Shown here piece after piece: positions 38,098-46,914 of a stretch of DNA of 64,000 bases; the first letter of the stretch is position 1, and each line of letters starts with the position of its first letter. The notes below the pieces were generated by a model. The model saw nothing but the letters and a program-made list of their open reading frames with translations. It made no database searches and was not told the DNA's origin. The stretch lies in the NCBI RefSeq assembly GCF_002895435.1, contig NZ_POYJ01000004.1, positions 186,001-250,000 on the forward strand. Direction: 5' to 3'. The position numbers were made by a program, and so were the translations under genes. This stretch comes from Aquimarina sediminis (GTDB lineage Bacteria > Bacteroidota > Bacteroidia > Flavobacteriales > Flavobacteriaceae).

Positions 38098-38132
38098 AAA
38101 AAAGCTACTAACTAGGTATGATTAGTAGCTTT
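38098..38132 (-). terminator. Intra-operon terminator between receptor and hyuA
   Basis: On the minus strand AAAGCTACTAA (38132-38122) pairs with TTAGTAGCTTT (38111-38101) and continues into a run of T (plus-strand A-run 38098-38103). It lies in the 125-base gap after the receptor and before hyuA, so most transcripts may stop after the receptor and a fraction read through. Confidence 0.75.
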
Positions 38133-38193
38133 AGTGCTGACTTAAAAACTAATTCAAATATATTTAATGAAAAATATGCTTTTTTAAAACAGA

Positions 38194-40566
38194 TTAGAAT
38201 TTATAGGATAAATCCAATCCATAAGTTGCTGGGTTTCCTTTCCAGGCTAAATCTGTTCCTCCGTTTGAGAAAGTTTGTCCAAAAAATTCTGTTATATAAT
38301 CTTCATCCAATATGTTATTACCCCATACATTTAATGATATATTGTTGTATAGTGTAAACCCTATTCTAGCATTCAATAAATTATATGAGGATGATACTGC
38401 TTTATTATCTTCATGCCAATAAATCTTACCAGTACCTTTCATAGTTATATTGCCGTTGAAAGATATTTTCTTTGAAATATCAAAATTAGACTCTAGACCA
38501 AGAGTATAACTATCTTGTGGAATAAGTGGTGTATTATTTCCGGCTACATCAAAGGCTTCATTAGCCCCTGTACTTACTGTTGATGTTCCTCTATTTATTT
38601 TGGATTTACTTACACCATAGCTAGCAAGGACATCCAAATATTTAGACGGTCTTAATTTCAAATCTGCTTCGAATCCATAAGATTCACTTTCTGGAAAATT
38701 AAAATTTCCAATTCTTATATTTCCATCTCCCCCTATAATTAATGCATATTGTTGTTGATTTGAAAAATCTATATAATAGCTAGAAAGGTTTAAGACAAAG
38801 CGGTCATTCCAATAGCTATTTTTTATTCCAATCTCATAGTTATCCGTAATTTCTGCTTCATAATCTTCACTAAATCGTACTGTATTATCCTGATTAAACC
38901 CTCCACTCCTATATCCTCTCCCATAATTAGCGTACATGAGCATATTTTGGGTAGCTTTTAATGATAGTGAAACTTTTGGTTGTAACTGAGAATCTGTTTT
39001 ACTTGGATTAGTATTTAATGTTCTATTATCCTGTGAAATATCATCATTATCATATCTTAATCCCAAAGAAACTGTAAATCTATTTGATACTTTATAATCT
39101 AAAAACCCAAAAGCTGCAAACGTACTATAACTATTGGTAAAGTCTGAAGTTGCAAAATCAGATTGAATACCAGTTGGTGCAAATGGAGGTGCAAAAAAAC
39201 CAAAATCTGCTGTAGCTTTTGTAAACAAAAGCTTATCTGATTTTTGATAAAAAGCTCCAAGATCCCATGTCAATTTACTAATATCATTGGTAGAACTCAA
39301 TTTTAACTCCTGGTTAAAAGTTTTTGAATTACTATCCTGAATTTGACGAAGTACATCGGCAGGGCTAAAGTCTAAATCTCCTACATGATTTCTATCTCCT
39401 TTGTTATACGTAGTAGAGGATACTAGTTTGATCTTATCAAAGTTAAAATCCATTTTTAAGTTACCATAGGCTCCTTTTAAAGAAGATACTCCAAATTGAT
39501 CACCCACCACCGCATAGTTATTAAAACTATCCGGAGCCGCATTCCCAATATTATCTCCTGGTGTTTCATCTGTAATTGGCGATGCATAATATACTGCACC
39601 GGCTTCTGCATCGATTAATTGCCCTGTTAAGGTTCCTGAGACGGTATTAGAAAATTTTGCTTTTAGCTGCCCTCGAACCGTTAAATCTTCAATAAAATCA
39701 ACGGGTTTGTTTAAGGTTTGGTTATCTATGATACCATCGCCTTTTTTATACGATCCTGAAACTCTATAAAATAGCTTATCTTTTATAATGGGTCCTGTAG
39801 AGGATAGTTGGGTTTTAAACAAATTACCGCTACTATATCCTGCTGCCACTTTGTTTTTAAATCGATTAGTTGGTTTATTGGTTACTATATTAATAGCTCC
39901 TGCTATTGCATTTTTTCCATATAAAGCTCCTTGTGGTCCTTTTACAATCTCTATGAGTGCTAAATCAAATAATTCTTGATTAATTAAATTTGCATCGGGT
40001 AAAGTAACCCCATCGATCACAAAAGCAATTGGTGATTCTCCATTTCGGATATGAGAGATCCCTCGTACCGTAATAAAATTATTACCAATATTTTGAGAAG
40101 TGGTAAAATTCACATTCGGAATTTGGTCTGAAAAAGATTGAACATTGGTGATTCCTTTGGTTTCAATAGCTTCAGAAACAAAAGTTACTACCGTTTCTGG
40201 TATAGATTGTATTGATTCTGCTCGACGTCTAGCCTGACCAACAACTCCTCCAAAACCTTTTACCACTATCTCCCCTAATTGAGCAGCGTCTTCCTCTAGT
40301 ATGACATTGATAGTTTGCCTACCGTTCACTTCGATTTCTTGAGTTTTATACCCTAAAAAAGAGAAAACCAATTTTCCGTCTTGCTTTAATTTAATAGAGT
40401 AATTACCATCAAAATCTGTTGTTGTTCCGTTTGTAGTTCCTTTCTCAATTACGTTTACCCCTGTTAATATATCAGAAGAGGATCTAATAGTACCATTGAC
40501 TGTTATTTCTTGTGACAATAAGATAAATGGACTAAAAAGAATAAATAATAATAATTTTTTCATCAT
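38194..40566 (-). CDS. TonB-dependent receptor of the hydantoin-type operon
   Basis: A 790-residue outer-membrane receptor. Signal peptide (LFSPFILLSQ), carboxypeptidase-like domain (about 22-105, ITVNGTIRSSSDILTGVNVIE), plug (about 115-225; PNVNFTTSQNIGNNFITVRG, IEIVKGPQGALYGKNAIAGA) and barrel ending YGLDLSYKF. No STN domain, unlike the other two receptors in the window, and no sigma/FecR pair nearby. It is the first gene of the operon, which implies that the substrate (or a carrier of it) enters by active TonB-driven uptake. Confidence 0.92.
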   Translation of the reverse strand: MMKKLLLFILFSPFILLSQEITVNGTIRSSSDILTGVNVIEKGTTNGTTTDFDGNYSIKLKQDGKLVFSFLGYKTQEIEVNGRQTINVILEEDAAQLGEIVVKGFGGVVGQARRRAESIQSIPETVVTFVSEAIETKGITNVQSFSDQIPNVNFTTSQNIGNNFITVRGISHIRNGESPIAFVIDGVTLPDANLINQELFDLALIEIVKGPQGALYGKNAIAGAINIVTNKPTNRFKNKVAAGYSSGNLFKTQLSSTGPIIKDKLFYRVSGSYKKGDGIIDNQTLNKPVDFIEDLTVRGQLKAKFSNTVSGTLTGQLIDAEAGAVYYASPITDETPGDNIGNAAPDSFNNYAVVGDQFGVSSLKGAYGNLKMDFNFDKIKLVSSTTYNKGDRNHVGDLDFSPADVLRQIQDSNSKTFNQELKLSSTNDISKLTWDLGAFYQKSDKLLFTKATADFGFFAPPFAPTGIQSDFATSDFTNSYSTFAAFGFLDYKVSNRFTVSLGLRYDNDDISQDNRTLNTNPSKTDSQLQPKVSLSLKATQNMLMYANYGRGYRSGGFNQDNTVRFSEDYEAEITDNYEIGIKNSYWNDRFVLNLSSYYIDFSNQQQYALIIGGDGNIRIGNFNFPESESYGFEADLKLRPSKYLDVLASYGVSKSKINRGTSTVSTGANEAFDVAGNNTPLIPQDSYTLGLESNFDISKKISFNGNITMKGTGKIYWHEDNKAVSSSYNLLNARIGFTLYNNISLNVWGNNILDEDYITEFFGQTFSNGGTDLAWKGNPATYGLDLSYKF

Positions 40567-40596
40567 TTTAAGATTTTCTTTACTGATTCAATTACT

Positions 40597-40604
40597 CAAA
40601 AGTA
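40597..40604 (-). promoter_or_regulatory. Candidate -7 element of the receptor gene
   Basis: The minus strand reads TACTTTTG here, matching TAnnTTTG, about 30 bases upstream of the receptor start at 40566. No TTG is found at the expected -33 spacing, so it may need an activator. Confidence 0.4.
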
Positions 40605-40683
40605 TAGATCCTTATTTTCCTAATTTTTTATTCCATGTCTTTATTAATATATTAGTAATTCCTAATTAATATTTTGGAAAGAC

Positions 40684-41931
40684 ATGGAAAATACTTGGGA
40701 AAATGATCGTAAAGAAACTTTACCATTAACAAAGTATGTTTTTAACACTCTGTTAGGCAAGGTTATAAAGCATTTTAAAACATCTCATAAAATTAACAAG
40801 AGCTATAAAGATTCTCAATTGTATGGGTTTGGAAATTATGATCAGGATAAACCAAGTCTAAAAAATGATTTAGAGCTTATCCTAAAAGGATATGTAAATG
40901 GAAAATATCTTTATAACAAACATAGAGAAGCTTCGTCCGGAAAACCTGTTATTAAGATCAGTAGAGAATACAAATCATTATTTTTTAATTACTTAGGGTA
41001 TAAAGATGTTTTCGACTTTATATCATTAGAAATTAAAAAAAATGATGAAAAAGAAAAACAATTGCAACTTCTGCAAGGTCACTCTGTTAATGAAGATTTT
41101 TATTATGTATGCTATTACTATGGAGAAGATAAAAAAATGACTAAAGGTCAAATTATAATTTATAATAATTGGAAAACTTTTGAATTAATATTTGTATATC
41201 AAGACCGTAAGGGTATTCCTATTTATTACAATTTATTCGGAAATATTAAACAAGAAAACAATTTTGTACATTTTGATGCCAAATTTTTTACTAAAAGAGG
41301 AAAAATAGAAGGGGCAAATTTTATATTCTATGTGGGAAAATCTTCTTTTAATGAGCGCCCAATACTCATTGGCACCTATTCATCTTTTGATAAATACGAC
41401 CATAGTGTTGCGGGTAAGATGATTATCGAAAGAAAAGACAGTAAAAAAAACATGGAGTCAGAGGCCAATTCTTTTGATTTTGATCCCATACTCTCCCAAG
41501 AACTCATAAAACAGCGTTTTATATCTCAAAGTCACATTCCTAAACAACTGTCAAAATTATCATCCAAAAGCCCATATGCCAGTATTTTTGGAAAACTACC
41601 AAACAGTTATGAAGCGATATTTAATATTTTGGATGAAAAACACAAGTTTAATTTTCTCATTCAGAAAAATCACTACAATATCATAAGTGAAACCGAAAAT
41701 ATCGTTGTAGAAAATGATAGGTTATCTCTCGAAAACAAAGGACAAATTCTAGAGTTTCATTGTGATTTGGTTGGTATATTTTTAATACAAAAGGTGTCTG
41801 TCTATCTTAAAGTGTATGACCTATTTAGAGATAACAATACTAACACAGACATCATTGGACATTTTACTGGAATTGATATTAATAATACAATTGTTTCTGG
41901 AGGTGTATCTGTTATGCCTGTTACTATATAA
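40684..41931 (+). CDS. Unrecognised 415-residue protein, divergent from the receptor
   Basis: A soluble-looking protein without signal peptide or membrane helix. The N-terminal 115 residues are Lys-rich and helical (TLLGKVIKHFKTSHKINKSY, LELILKGYVNGKYLYNKHRE, YLGYKDVFDFISLEI). The middle (about 135-260) is beta-rich with many aromatics (EDFYYVCYYYGEDKKM, YYNLFGNI). The C-terminal part (about 300-415) has a second beta-rich segment (HFTGIDINNTIVSGGVSVMP). I do not recognise the family. Divergent position next to the hydantoin-type operon could mean a ligand sensor or regulator, but no DNA-binding motif is evident. Confidence 0.6.
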   Translation: MENTWENDRKETLPLTKYVFNTLLGKVIKHFKTSHKINKSYKDSQLYGFGNYDQDKPSLKNDLELILKGYVNGKYLYNKHREASSGKPVIKISREYKSLFFNYLGYKDVFDFISLEIKKNDEKEKQLQLLQGHSVNEDFYYVCYYYGEDKKMTKGQIIIYNNWKTFELIFVYQDRKGIPIYYNLFGNIKQENNFVHFDAKFFTKRGKIEGANFIFYVGKSSFNERPILIGTYSSFDKYDHSVAGKMIIERKDSKKNMESEANSFDFDPILSQELIKQRFISQSHIPKQLSKLSSKSPYASIFGKLPNSYEAIFNILDEKHKFNFLIQKNHYNIISETENIVVENDRLSLENKGQILEFHCDLVGIFLIQKVSVYLKVYDLFRDNNTNTDIIGHFTGIDINNTIVSGGVSVMPVTI

Positions 41932-41963
41932 TCAAAACCTTAATATACTACCTAAATACTTTA

Positions 41964-41993
41964 TTTAAATCTATCTATTAAGATTTAAATTTT
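41964..41993 (+). terminator. Weak terminator after the 415-residue protein gene
   Basis: TTTAAATCT (41964-41972) and AGATTTAAA (41981-41989) form a perfect 9-bp stem followed by TTTTG. The stem is AT-only apart from one pair, so it is probably leaky. The remainder of the gap to 42181 shows nothing else. Confidence 0.5.
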
Positions 41994-42181
41994 GTTCTAT
42001 CCTGTCTATAGTAATCCTGATTATTCTTCAAGATGTGTTTTATAGATAAACATTGTCATATTAACTGATTTTCAAATTCAATTTTCTAGCAAAACCAATC
42101 CAAATCAGGTCAAAAATATAGTTTAAAAGAGTTTACTTCCTTAGTTAAACAGTTAAAAAACAAAATTTTAAGTTAAAAAAA

Positions 42182-42227
42182 TTGCAACTTTATTCAATTA
42201 TTCAATATATTTGTTGAATAATTGAAT
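42182..42227 (+). promoter_or_regulatory. ArsR-type operator laid over a TAnnTTTG promoter
   Basis: Arms ATTCAATTATTCAA (42192-42205) and TTGAATAATTGAAT (42214-42227) are a perfect 14-bp inverted repeat. The 8-base spacer (42206-42213) is TATATTTG, a perfect -7 element, and a TTG stands at 42182-42184, 24 bases upstream, the same spacing as in the promoter at 4205-4236. Each arm contains two ATTCAA half-sites, so four half-sites surround the -7 box. The start codon of the ArsR gene is at 42233. Binding by the ArsR protein would block RNA polymerase directly. Confidence 0.8.
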
Positions 42228-42232
42228 ATAAA

Positions 42233-42892
42233 ATGGATAAGCACGAATTTAAAAACAGTATCTATCAAGAAATCGCTAATGTGGGAAAAGCCTTAGCAAA
42301 CCCATATAGGTTGAGAATTATTAATCTGATCTCACAAGACAACTATTCTGTAGAGCAAATTGCAGAAGAAATAGGAGTGTCGATTGCAAATGCCTCACAG
42401 CATTTGCAGGTACTAAAAAAGGTAAAATTACTTAAGACAACCAAAAATGGACATTATGTAATTTATTCATTAGCCAATAATAATGTGTATACACTATGGA
42501 ATGCTTTACAAAACTTTAGTATTCGTAATAATGTAGAAGTACAAGCAACATTGCAAAATTTCAAAAAAGAAAAATTTACAAATGTTACTTCTATCAAAAC
42601 AGATGAAATTATAGCCAACAACAATCTTGAAGATCTTTACTTTTTGGATGTTAGACCAAAAAAAGAATTCAAACGTCAAGCTATAGCAGATGCTCAATCT
42701 ATACCTATTGAAGATCTTAAAGACAATTTGGATCAATTACCAAAAAACAAGCAGATAATTGTGTATTGTAGAGGTCCATTGTGTGTTTTTGCAGATGAAG
42801 CTGTCCAACTGCTTCAAGAAAAGGGATTTAATGCTATTCGTCTTCAGGAAGATGTTTTAGAATGGAAGCTTAAAGGATTACCTGTTAATTAA
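42233..42892 (+). CDS. ArsR-family repressor fused to a rhodanese domain
   Basis: A 219-residue regulator. Residues 1-100 are an ArsR winged helix (VGKALANPYRLRIINLIS, QIAEEIGVSIANASQHLQVL as recognition helix). Residues 115-219 are a rhodanese domain (DLYFLDVRPKKEFKRQAIAD, then C179 in IVYCRGPLCVFADEA). A second Cys (184) in the loop could form a disulfide or polysulfide bridge, so the rhodanese part may act as the sensor of sulfane sulfur. The palindromic operator directly upstream points to autorepression of this gene and the three that follow. Confidence 0.92.
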   Translation: MDKHEFKNSIYQEIANVGKALANPYRLRIINLISQDNYSVEQIAEEIGVSIANASQHLQVLKKVKLLKTTKNGHYVIYSLANNNVYTLWNALQNFSIRNNVEVQATLQNFKKEKFTNVTSIKTDEIIANNNLEDLYFLDVRPKKEFKRQAIADAQSIPIEDLKDNLDQLPKNKQIIVYCRGPLCVFADEAVQLLQEKGFNAIRLQEDVLEWKLKGLPVN

Positions 42893-42905
42893 AAAAAACA
42901 ATAAA

Positions 42906-44021
42906 ATGAGTTTAAAAAACACCCAAACGATTAAAGTCGATGAGCTTAGAACTTTATTAGAAAACAAAACACCTATTCGTGTTTTGGATATAAGACCACA
43001 AGAAGAACGTGAAGAATGGAAGATAGTAGAAAGTGAATTTGTCGATGTCTATCACCAACTAAAATCTGGAACAAAAAATCTATTTTCTGATCATAAATTC
43101 TCACCAGACATCCCGGTAGTAACTGTCTGTGGTGCAGGAAAAACAAGTATGATAGCGATGAAGCAACTTCGCGAAAAAGGGGTAGAAGCATATTCCTTAG
43201 AAGGAGGTATGAGAGAGTGGACCAAAGCATGGAATACAGCCCAGACAAAAGATAATAATGGAACTACCATTATTCAGATACGTAGAACAGGCAAAGGTTG
43301 TTTATCATATATTTTAGAAAATAACGGTGAAGTTATTATTATTGACCCATCTCTGACTTCCGAAGTATATAGTACTATCGCTACAAAAAACAATTGGGAT
43401 ATAAAGTATATTATTGACACTCATATTCATGCCGATCACTTTTCAAGAGGAAGACAATTAGCTGACAAAGAAAATGCAATGCTATTCTTACCTAATCAAA
43501 ATATTGTTAATTATGCGTTCAATGCTATTAACCAAAATACAACTTTTGAGTTCGGTAAAGCAACATTAAAAGCAATTCATACACCTGGTCACACTCACGA
43601 GAGCTACTGTTACCTTTTAGACAACCAGGCACTGTTTTCTGGAGATACTTTGTTTACAAGTGGTGTTGGAAGACCCGATCTAAAAGCGACAACAGAAGTG
43701 GCACGAAAAAAATCTAGTCTCTTATATCAATCACTTCAAAAGCTCCTTGCCTTAGACAATACATTGGCTATTTACCCTGGACACATTAGTAATCCGGTTG
43801 CTTTTGATGATCAGTTAATCTCTGGCACTCTGGGAGACATCAAAAACAAGGTTCAAATTCTACAACTTAGTGAAAAAGAGTTTATAGACAATCTATTACA
43901 AAATATCCCTGAAACACCTCCTAATTATGAGGAGATCGTAAAATTAAATATAAAAGGGACAGCAAAAGAAGCTGATTTGATTGAATTAGAAGCGGGCGCT
44001 AACCGATGTGCAATTTCTTAA
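42906..44021 (+). CDS. Rhodanese-MBL fold protein (persulfide dioxygenase-like)
   Basis: A 371-residue two-domain protein. The N-terminal rhodanese (about 8-108) has Cys75 in VVTVCGAGKTSMIAM. The C-terminal metallo-beta-lactamase domain (about 118-340) carries H173-I-H-A-D-H178, HTPGHTHESYCYLL, FSGDTLFTSGVGRPDL and YPGH, the ligand set of ETHE1-type persulfide dioxygenases. Known persulfide dioxygenase-rhodanese fusions place the MBL part first; here the order is reversed. Likely oxidises glutathione- or bacillithiol-type persulfides or otherwise handles sulfane sulfur in the cytoplasm. It lies 13 bases after the regulator. Confidence 0.9.
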   Translation: MSLKNTQTIKVDELRTLLENKTPIRVLDIRPQEEREEWKIVESEFVDVYHQLKSGTKNLFSDHKFSPDIPVVTVCGAGKTSMIAMKQLREKGVEAYSLEGGMREWTKAWNTAQTKDNNGTTIIQIRRTGKGCLSYILENNGEVIIIDPSLTSEVYSTIATKNNWDIKYIIDTHIHADHFSRGRQLADKENAMLFLPNQNIVNYAFNAINQNTTFEFGKATLKAIHTPGHTHESYCYLLDNQALFSGDTLFTSGVGRPDLKATTEVARKKSSLLYQSLQKLLALDNTLAIYPGHISNPVAFDDQLISGTLGDIKNKVQILQLSEKEFIDNLLQNIPETPPNYEEIVKLNIKGTAKEADLIELEAGANRCAIS

Positions 44022-44031
44022 AATCCCAAAA

Positions 44032-45234
44032 ATGAAGGAAAAAAATATACAATTAGGACTAAAAGAAAACTGGAAACAATTTTCTCTACTATTATTAGTA
44101 AATGCCTTTGTAGGAGGAATGGTAGGATTAGAACGAACTATACTTCCAGAATTAGCAGAAAAAGAGTTTTTAATCGTCGCCACATCAGTTATACTTTCAT
44201 TTATTATAGTATTTGGAGTAGTTAAAGCAATAACCAATTATTTTACCGGAGTACTAGCGAATAGAATTGGGCGTAAAAACTTACTAATTATAGGCTGGAT
44301 AATTGCCATTCCGATTCCTTTTATACTGATCTATGCGAAGCATTGGAACTGGATTATTTTTGCTAATGTATTACTGGGAATCAATCAAGGATTAACTTGG
44401 TCCAGTACTGTAGTTATGAAAATTGATCTTGTGGGTCAAAAACATCGAGGTTTGGCAATGGGACTAAATGAATCTTTTGGATATTTCTCTATAGCATTGG
44501 TTGCTTTTACTACTGGATGGATCGCTTCTGAGTACGGATTACGCCCTTACCCTTTCTATCAAGGTATTGTTTTTGTGACACTTGGACTCCTAATTAGTGT
44601 GTTTTTTATCAAGGATACGGCAAAGCATGTTGCTACAGAAAATGAAGTAAACAACAATAAACTTCTCAAAAATATATTTTGGGAAACAACATGGAAAGAC
44701 AATAATTTGGGCTCAATATCTCAGGCAGGATTTGTCAATAACCTAAATGATGGTATGATTTGGGGGATTCTACCTATTATTCTTGCAAATAGAGGTTTTA
44801 GCTTAAAAAATATTGCAATCGTTGTTGCTATATACCCAGCTGTATGGGGAATTGGTCAGCTAATTACTGGTAAACTATCTGACCTCTATAATAAAAAAAC
44901 GATGTTATACTTAGGAATGGTATTACAAGGTATCTCCTTGGTATTAATGTTCTGGGCTTTTACTGCTACACAATTTATACTTCTTTCGATAGTATTAGGA
45001 GTGGGTACTGCCATTGTTTACCCTACCTTTTTATCTGCAATCGCTGGTTTTACCTCTCCAAATCAAAGAGCACAAAGTATTGGCGTGTTTAGACTCTGGA
45101 GGGACTTAGGATACGCCTTTGGAGCATTATTGACCATAATCATTACTCAATTTTTTGATGTTGATATAACAATAATCGCTATAGGAATATTAACAATAGT
45201 ATCATCAATTATCATTAAAATAAGAATGACATAA
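44032..45234 (+). CDS. MFS transporter of the sulfur module
   Basis: ATG at 44032 is preferred; a GTG at 44008 would overlap the preceding gene by 14 bases. The 400-residue protein has about 12 membrane helices and MFS motifs: TGVLANRIGRKNLLIIG (between helices 2 and 3, residues about 74-90) and GKLSDLYNKKTMLYLG (after helix 8, about 280). No close substrate class can be named. Co-transcription with rhodanese and desulfurase genes suggests export or import of a sulfur or selenium compound, or of a toxic anion. Confidence 0.85.
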   Translation: MKEKNIQLGLKENWKQFSLLLLVNAFVGGMVGLERTILPELAEKEFLIVATSVILSFIIVFGVVKAITNYFTGVLANRIGRKNLLIIGWIIAIPIPFILIYAKHWNWIIFANVLLGINQGLTWSSTVVMKIDLVGQKHRGLAMGLNESFGYFSIALVAFTTGWIASEYGLRPYPFYQGIVFVTLGLLISVFFIKDTAKHVATENEVNNNKLLKNIFWETTWKDNNLGSISQAGFVNNLNDGMIWGILPIILANRGFSLKNIAIVVAIYPAVWGIGQLITGKLSDLYNKKTMLYLGMVLQGISLVLMFWAFTATQFILLSIVLGVGTAIVYPTFLSAIAGFTSPNQRAQSIGVFRLWRDLGYAFGALLTIIITQFFDVDITIIAIGILTIVSSIIIKIRMT

Positions 45235-45235
45235 A

Positions 45236-46381
45236 ATGAGTACACCATTTATTTATCTAGATTATAACGCTTCTACTCCAAACGATCCAAGAGTTGTTGA
45301 TGCAATGCTTCCTTTTTTAACTGATCACTACGGAAACCCATCTAGCGTACATGCACAAGGAGTAAAAGCAAAAGAAGCAATTGAAACTGCTCGTAAACAG
45401 CTTGCTACTCTACTTGGAGCAAATTCTGAAGAAATTATATTTACCAGTGGAGGAACAGAATCTAACAACTACGCAATTATAGGAACAGCATTACAACATA
45501 AAACAAAAGGAAATCACATTATAACCTCATCTATAGAGCATCCAGCTGTATCAGAAGTCTGTAAACATCTAGAAAAACAAGGATTTAAAGTAACTTATCT
45601 GAGCGTTGACAAAAATGGTATTATTGACTTAAAAGAACTAAAAGAAGCTATCTTACCAGAAACAATTTTGATTACCATTATGCATGCTAATAATGAGATC
45701 GGTAGTATTCAACCTATACATGAAATAGGAAAAATTGCAAAAAAGCACGATATAGTTTTTCATACCGATGCTGCACAATCTGTAGGTAAAATACCAACTA
45801 AAGTAAAAGACCTTGGTGTCGATTTATTAAGTATTGCAGGGCACAAAATTTATGCCCCAAAAGGTATCGGAGCCCTATATACAAAAAAGGGGATCTCACT
45901 AAGTAAACTAATACATGGAGCTGGTCATGAAAATAATAAACGCCCAGGAACCGAAAATGTAATGCAAATAGTAGGTCTGGGTAAAGCCGCAGAAATTGCA
46001 TTTGAAGAATTTGACCATAATACCTCTACAATGATAATAATGAGAGACTATTTATTAGAAAAATTAAATACTCTAAATATCGATATCCTCATAAATGGAA
46101 ATCCCTCAAAATCGCTACCGAACACTCTTAACGTAAGCATAAAGAATATCAATGCTAACGAAATTATCTATAGTATTAGAAACAAGATAGCATTATCATC
46201 TGGTTCTGCCTGTCACTCTGGTACTGCAAATTTATCCAATGTACTAAAAGCAACATTATCTGATCTCGATTATGCTAATGGGACATTTAGATTCTCGGTA
46301 GGTAAAAACACAACAAAACAAGAGATTGATGATGCTATTACAATTCTCAACGAAGTCTTTAATAGAAGTTATACTAATTAA
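45236..46381 (+). CDS. Cysteine desulfurase / selenocysteine-lyase-like enzyme
   Basis: A 381-residue PLP-dependent class V aminotransferase-fold enzyme starting 1 base after the MFS stop. Motifs: IYLDYNASTPNDPRV, FTSGGTESNNYAI (about 73), HTDAAQSVGKIPTKV (about 179), Lys204 in IAGHKIYAPKGIGALY (Schiff base) and Cys326 in SSGSACHSGTANLSNVL. The CHSG active-site segment and FRFSVGKNTTKQEID resemble selenocysteine lyases as well as NifS-type desulfurases. It would release sulfane sulfur (or selenium) from cysteine analogues; substrate choice is open. Confidence 0.88.
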   Translation: MSTPFIYLDYNASTPNDPRVVDAMLPFLTDHYGNPSSVHAQGVKAKEAIETARKQLATLLGANSEEIIFTSGGTESNNYAIIGTALQHKTKGNHIITSSIEHPAVSEVCKHLEKQGFKVTYLSVDKNGIIDLKELKEAILPETILITIMHANNEIGSIQPIHEIGKIAKKHDIVFHTDAAQSVGKIPTKVKDLGVDLLSIAGHKIYAPKGIGALYTKKGISLSKLIHGAGHENNKRPGTENVMQIVGLGKAAEIAFEEFDHNTSTMIIMRDYLLEKLNTLNIDILINGNPSKSLPNTLNVSIKNINANEIIYSIRNKIALSSGSACHSGTANLSNVLKATLSDLDYANGTFRFSVGKNTTKQEIDDAITILNEVFNRSYTN

Positions 46382-46473
46382 AAAAACAAACACACAGCAC
46401 CAAAAATTCGTTTATTTACCTACGAACTACATTTATACTCCAATCTGTAATAACACCTTACTAGTTTTCATTT

Positions 46474-46914
46474 TCAAAAATTATCGTAGTATGTAAAATC
46501 CTTAGTTATTTTCCCATTTTTAATGGTAAATACAGTACATATCGGTAACTCAAATTTGGAACCATCAGGAGCAGTACCTGTGGATACAAACTCAATAATC
46601 ATATGCTCATTTCCAGAAGGGTATATCTTTATTATCCTATCATGTATATCAGGGAATACCTGATTTAACTCATCATACTTTTTAATAATCTGTTTACGTG
46701 ACTGTTTAACAACCCCTTGCCCGAGGGAGGGGTCTCTAAATTCAGCATTTTCAACATACATTCCTGCGATTTCCTCCCAATTATGACTATTAAAATGCAA
46801 AAAATATTGTCTTACTAGTTCAATATTCTTATTAGTTCCCTTTGTTTTTAGCCCTTTATTTTCTTTACAAGAAACAGCTACCAGAATAAAAATTAAAAAA
46901 TATAGATTTTTCAT
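46474..46914 (-). CDS. SnoaL/NTF2-like lipoprotein
   Basis: A 146-residue lipoprotein (signal FILVAVSC, Cys16) with an NTF2-like cone fold: VRQYFLHFNSHNWEEIAGMY, a short EFRDPS segment, and IIEFVSTGTAPDGSKFELP followed by VFTIKNGKITKDFTYYDNF. Such domains bind small hydrophobic ligands or act as isomerases; no catalytic set can be assigned. It is convergent with the desulfurase gene and has no obvious operon partner. Confidence 0.75.
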   Translation of the reverse strand: MKNLYFLIFILVAVSCKENKGLKTKGTNKNIELVRQYFLHFNSHNWEEIAGMYVENAEFRDPSLGQGVVKQSRKQIIKKYDELNQVFPDIHDRIIKIYPSGNEHMIIEFVSTGTAPDGSKFELPICTVFTIKNGKITKDFTYYDNF

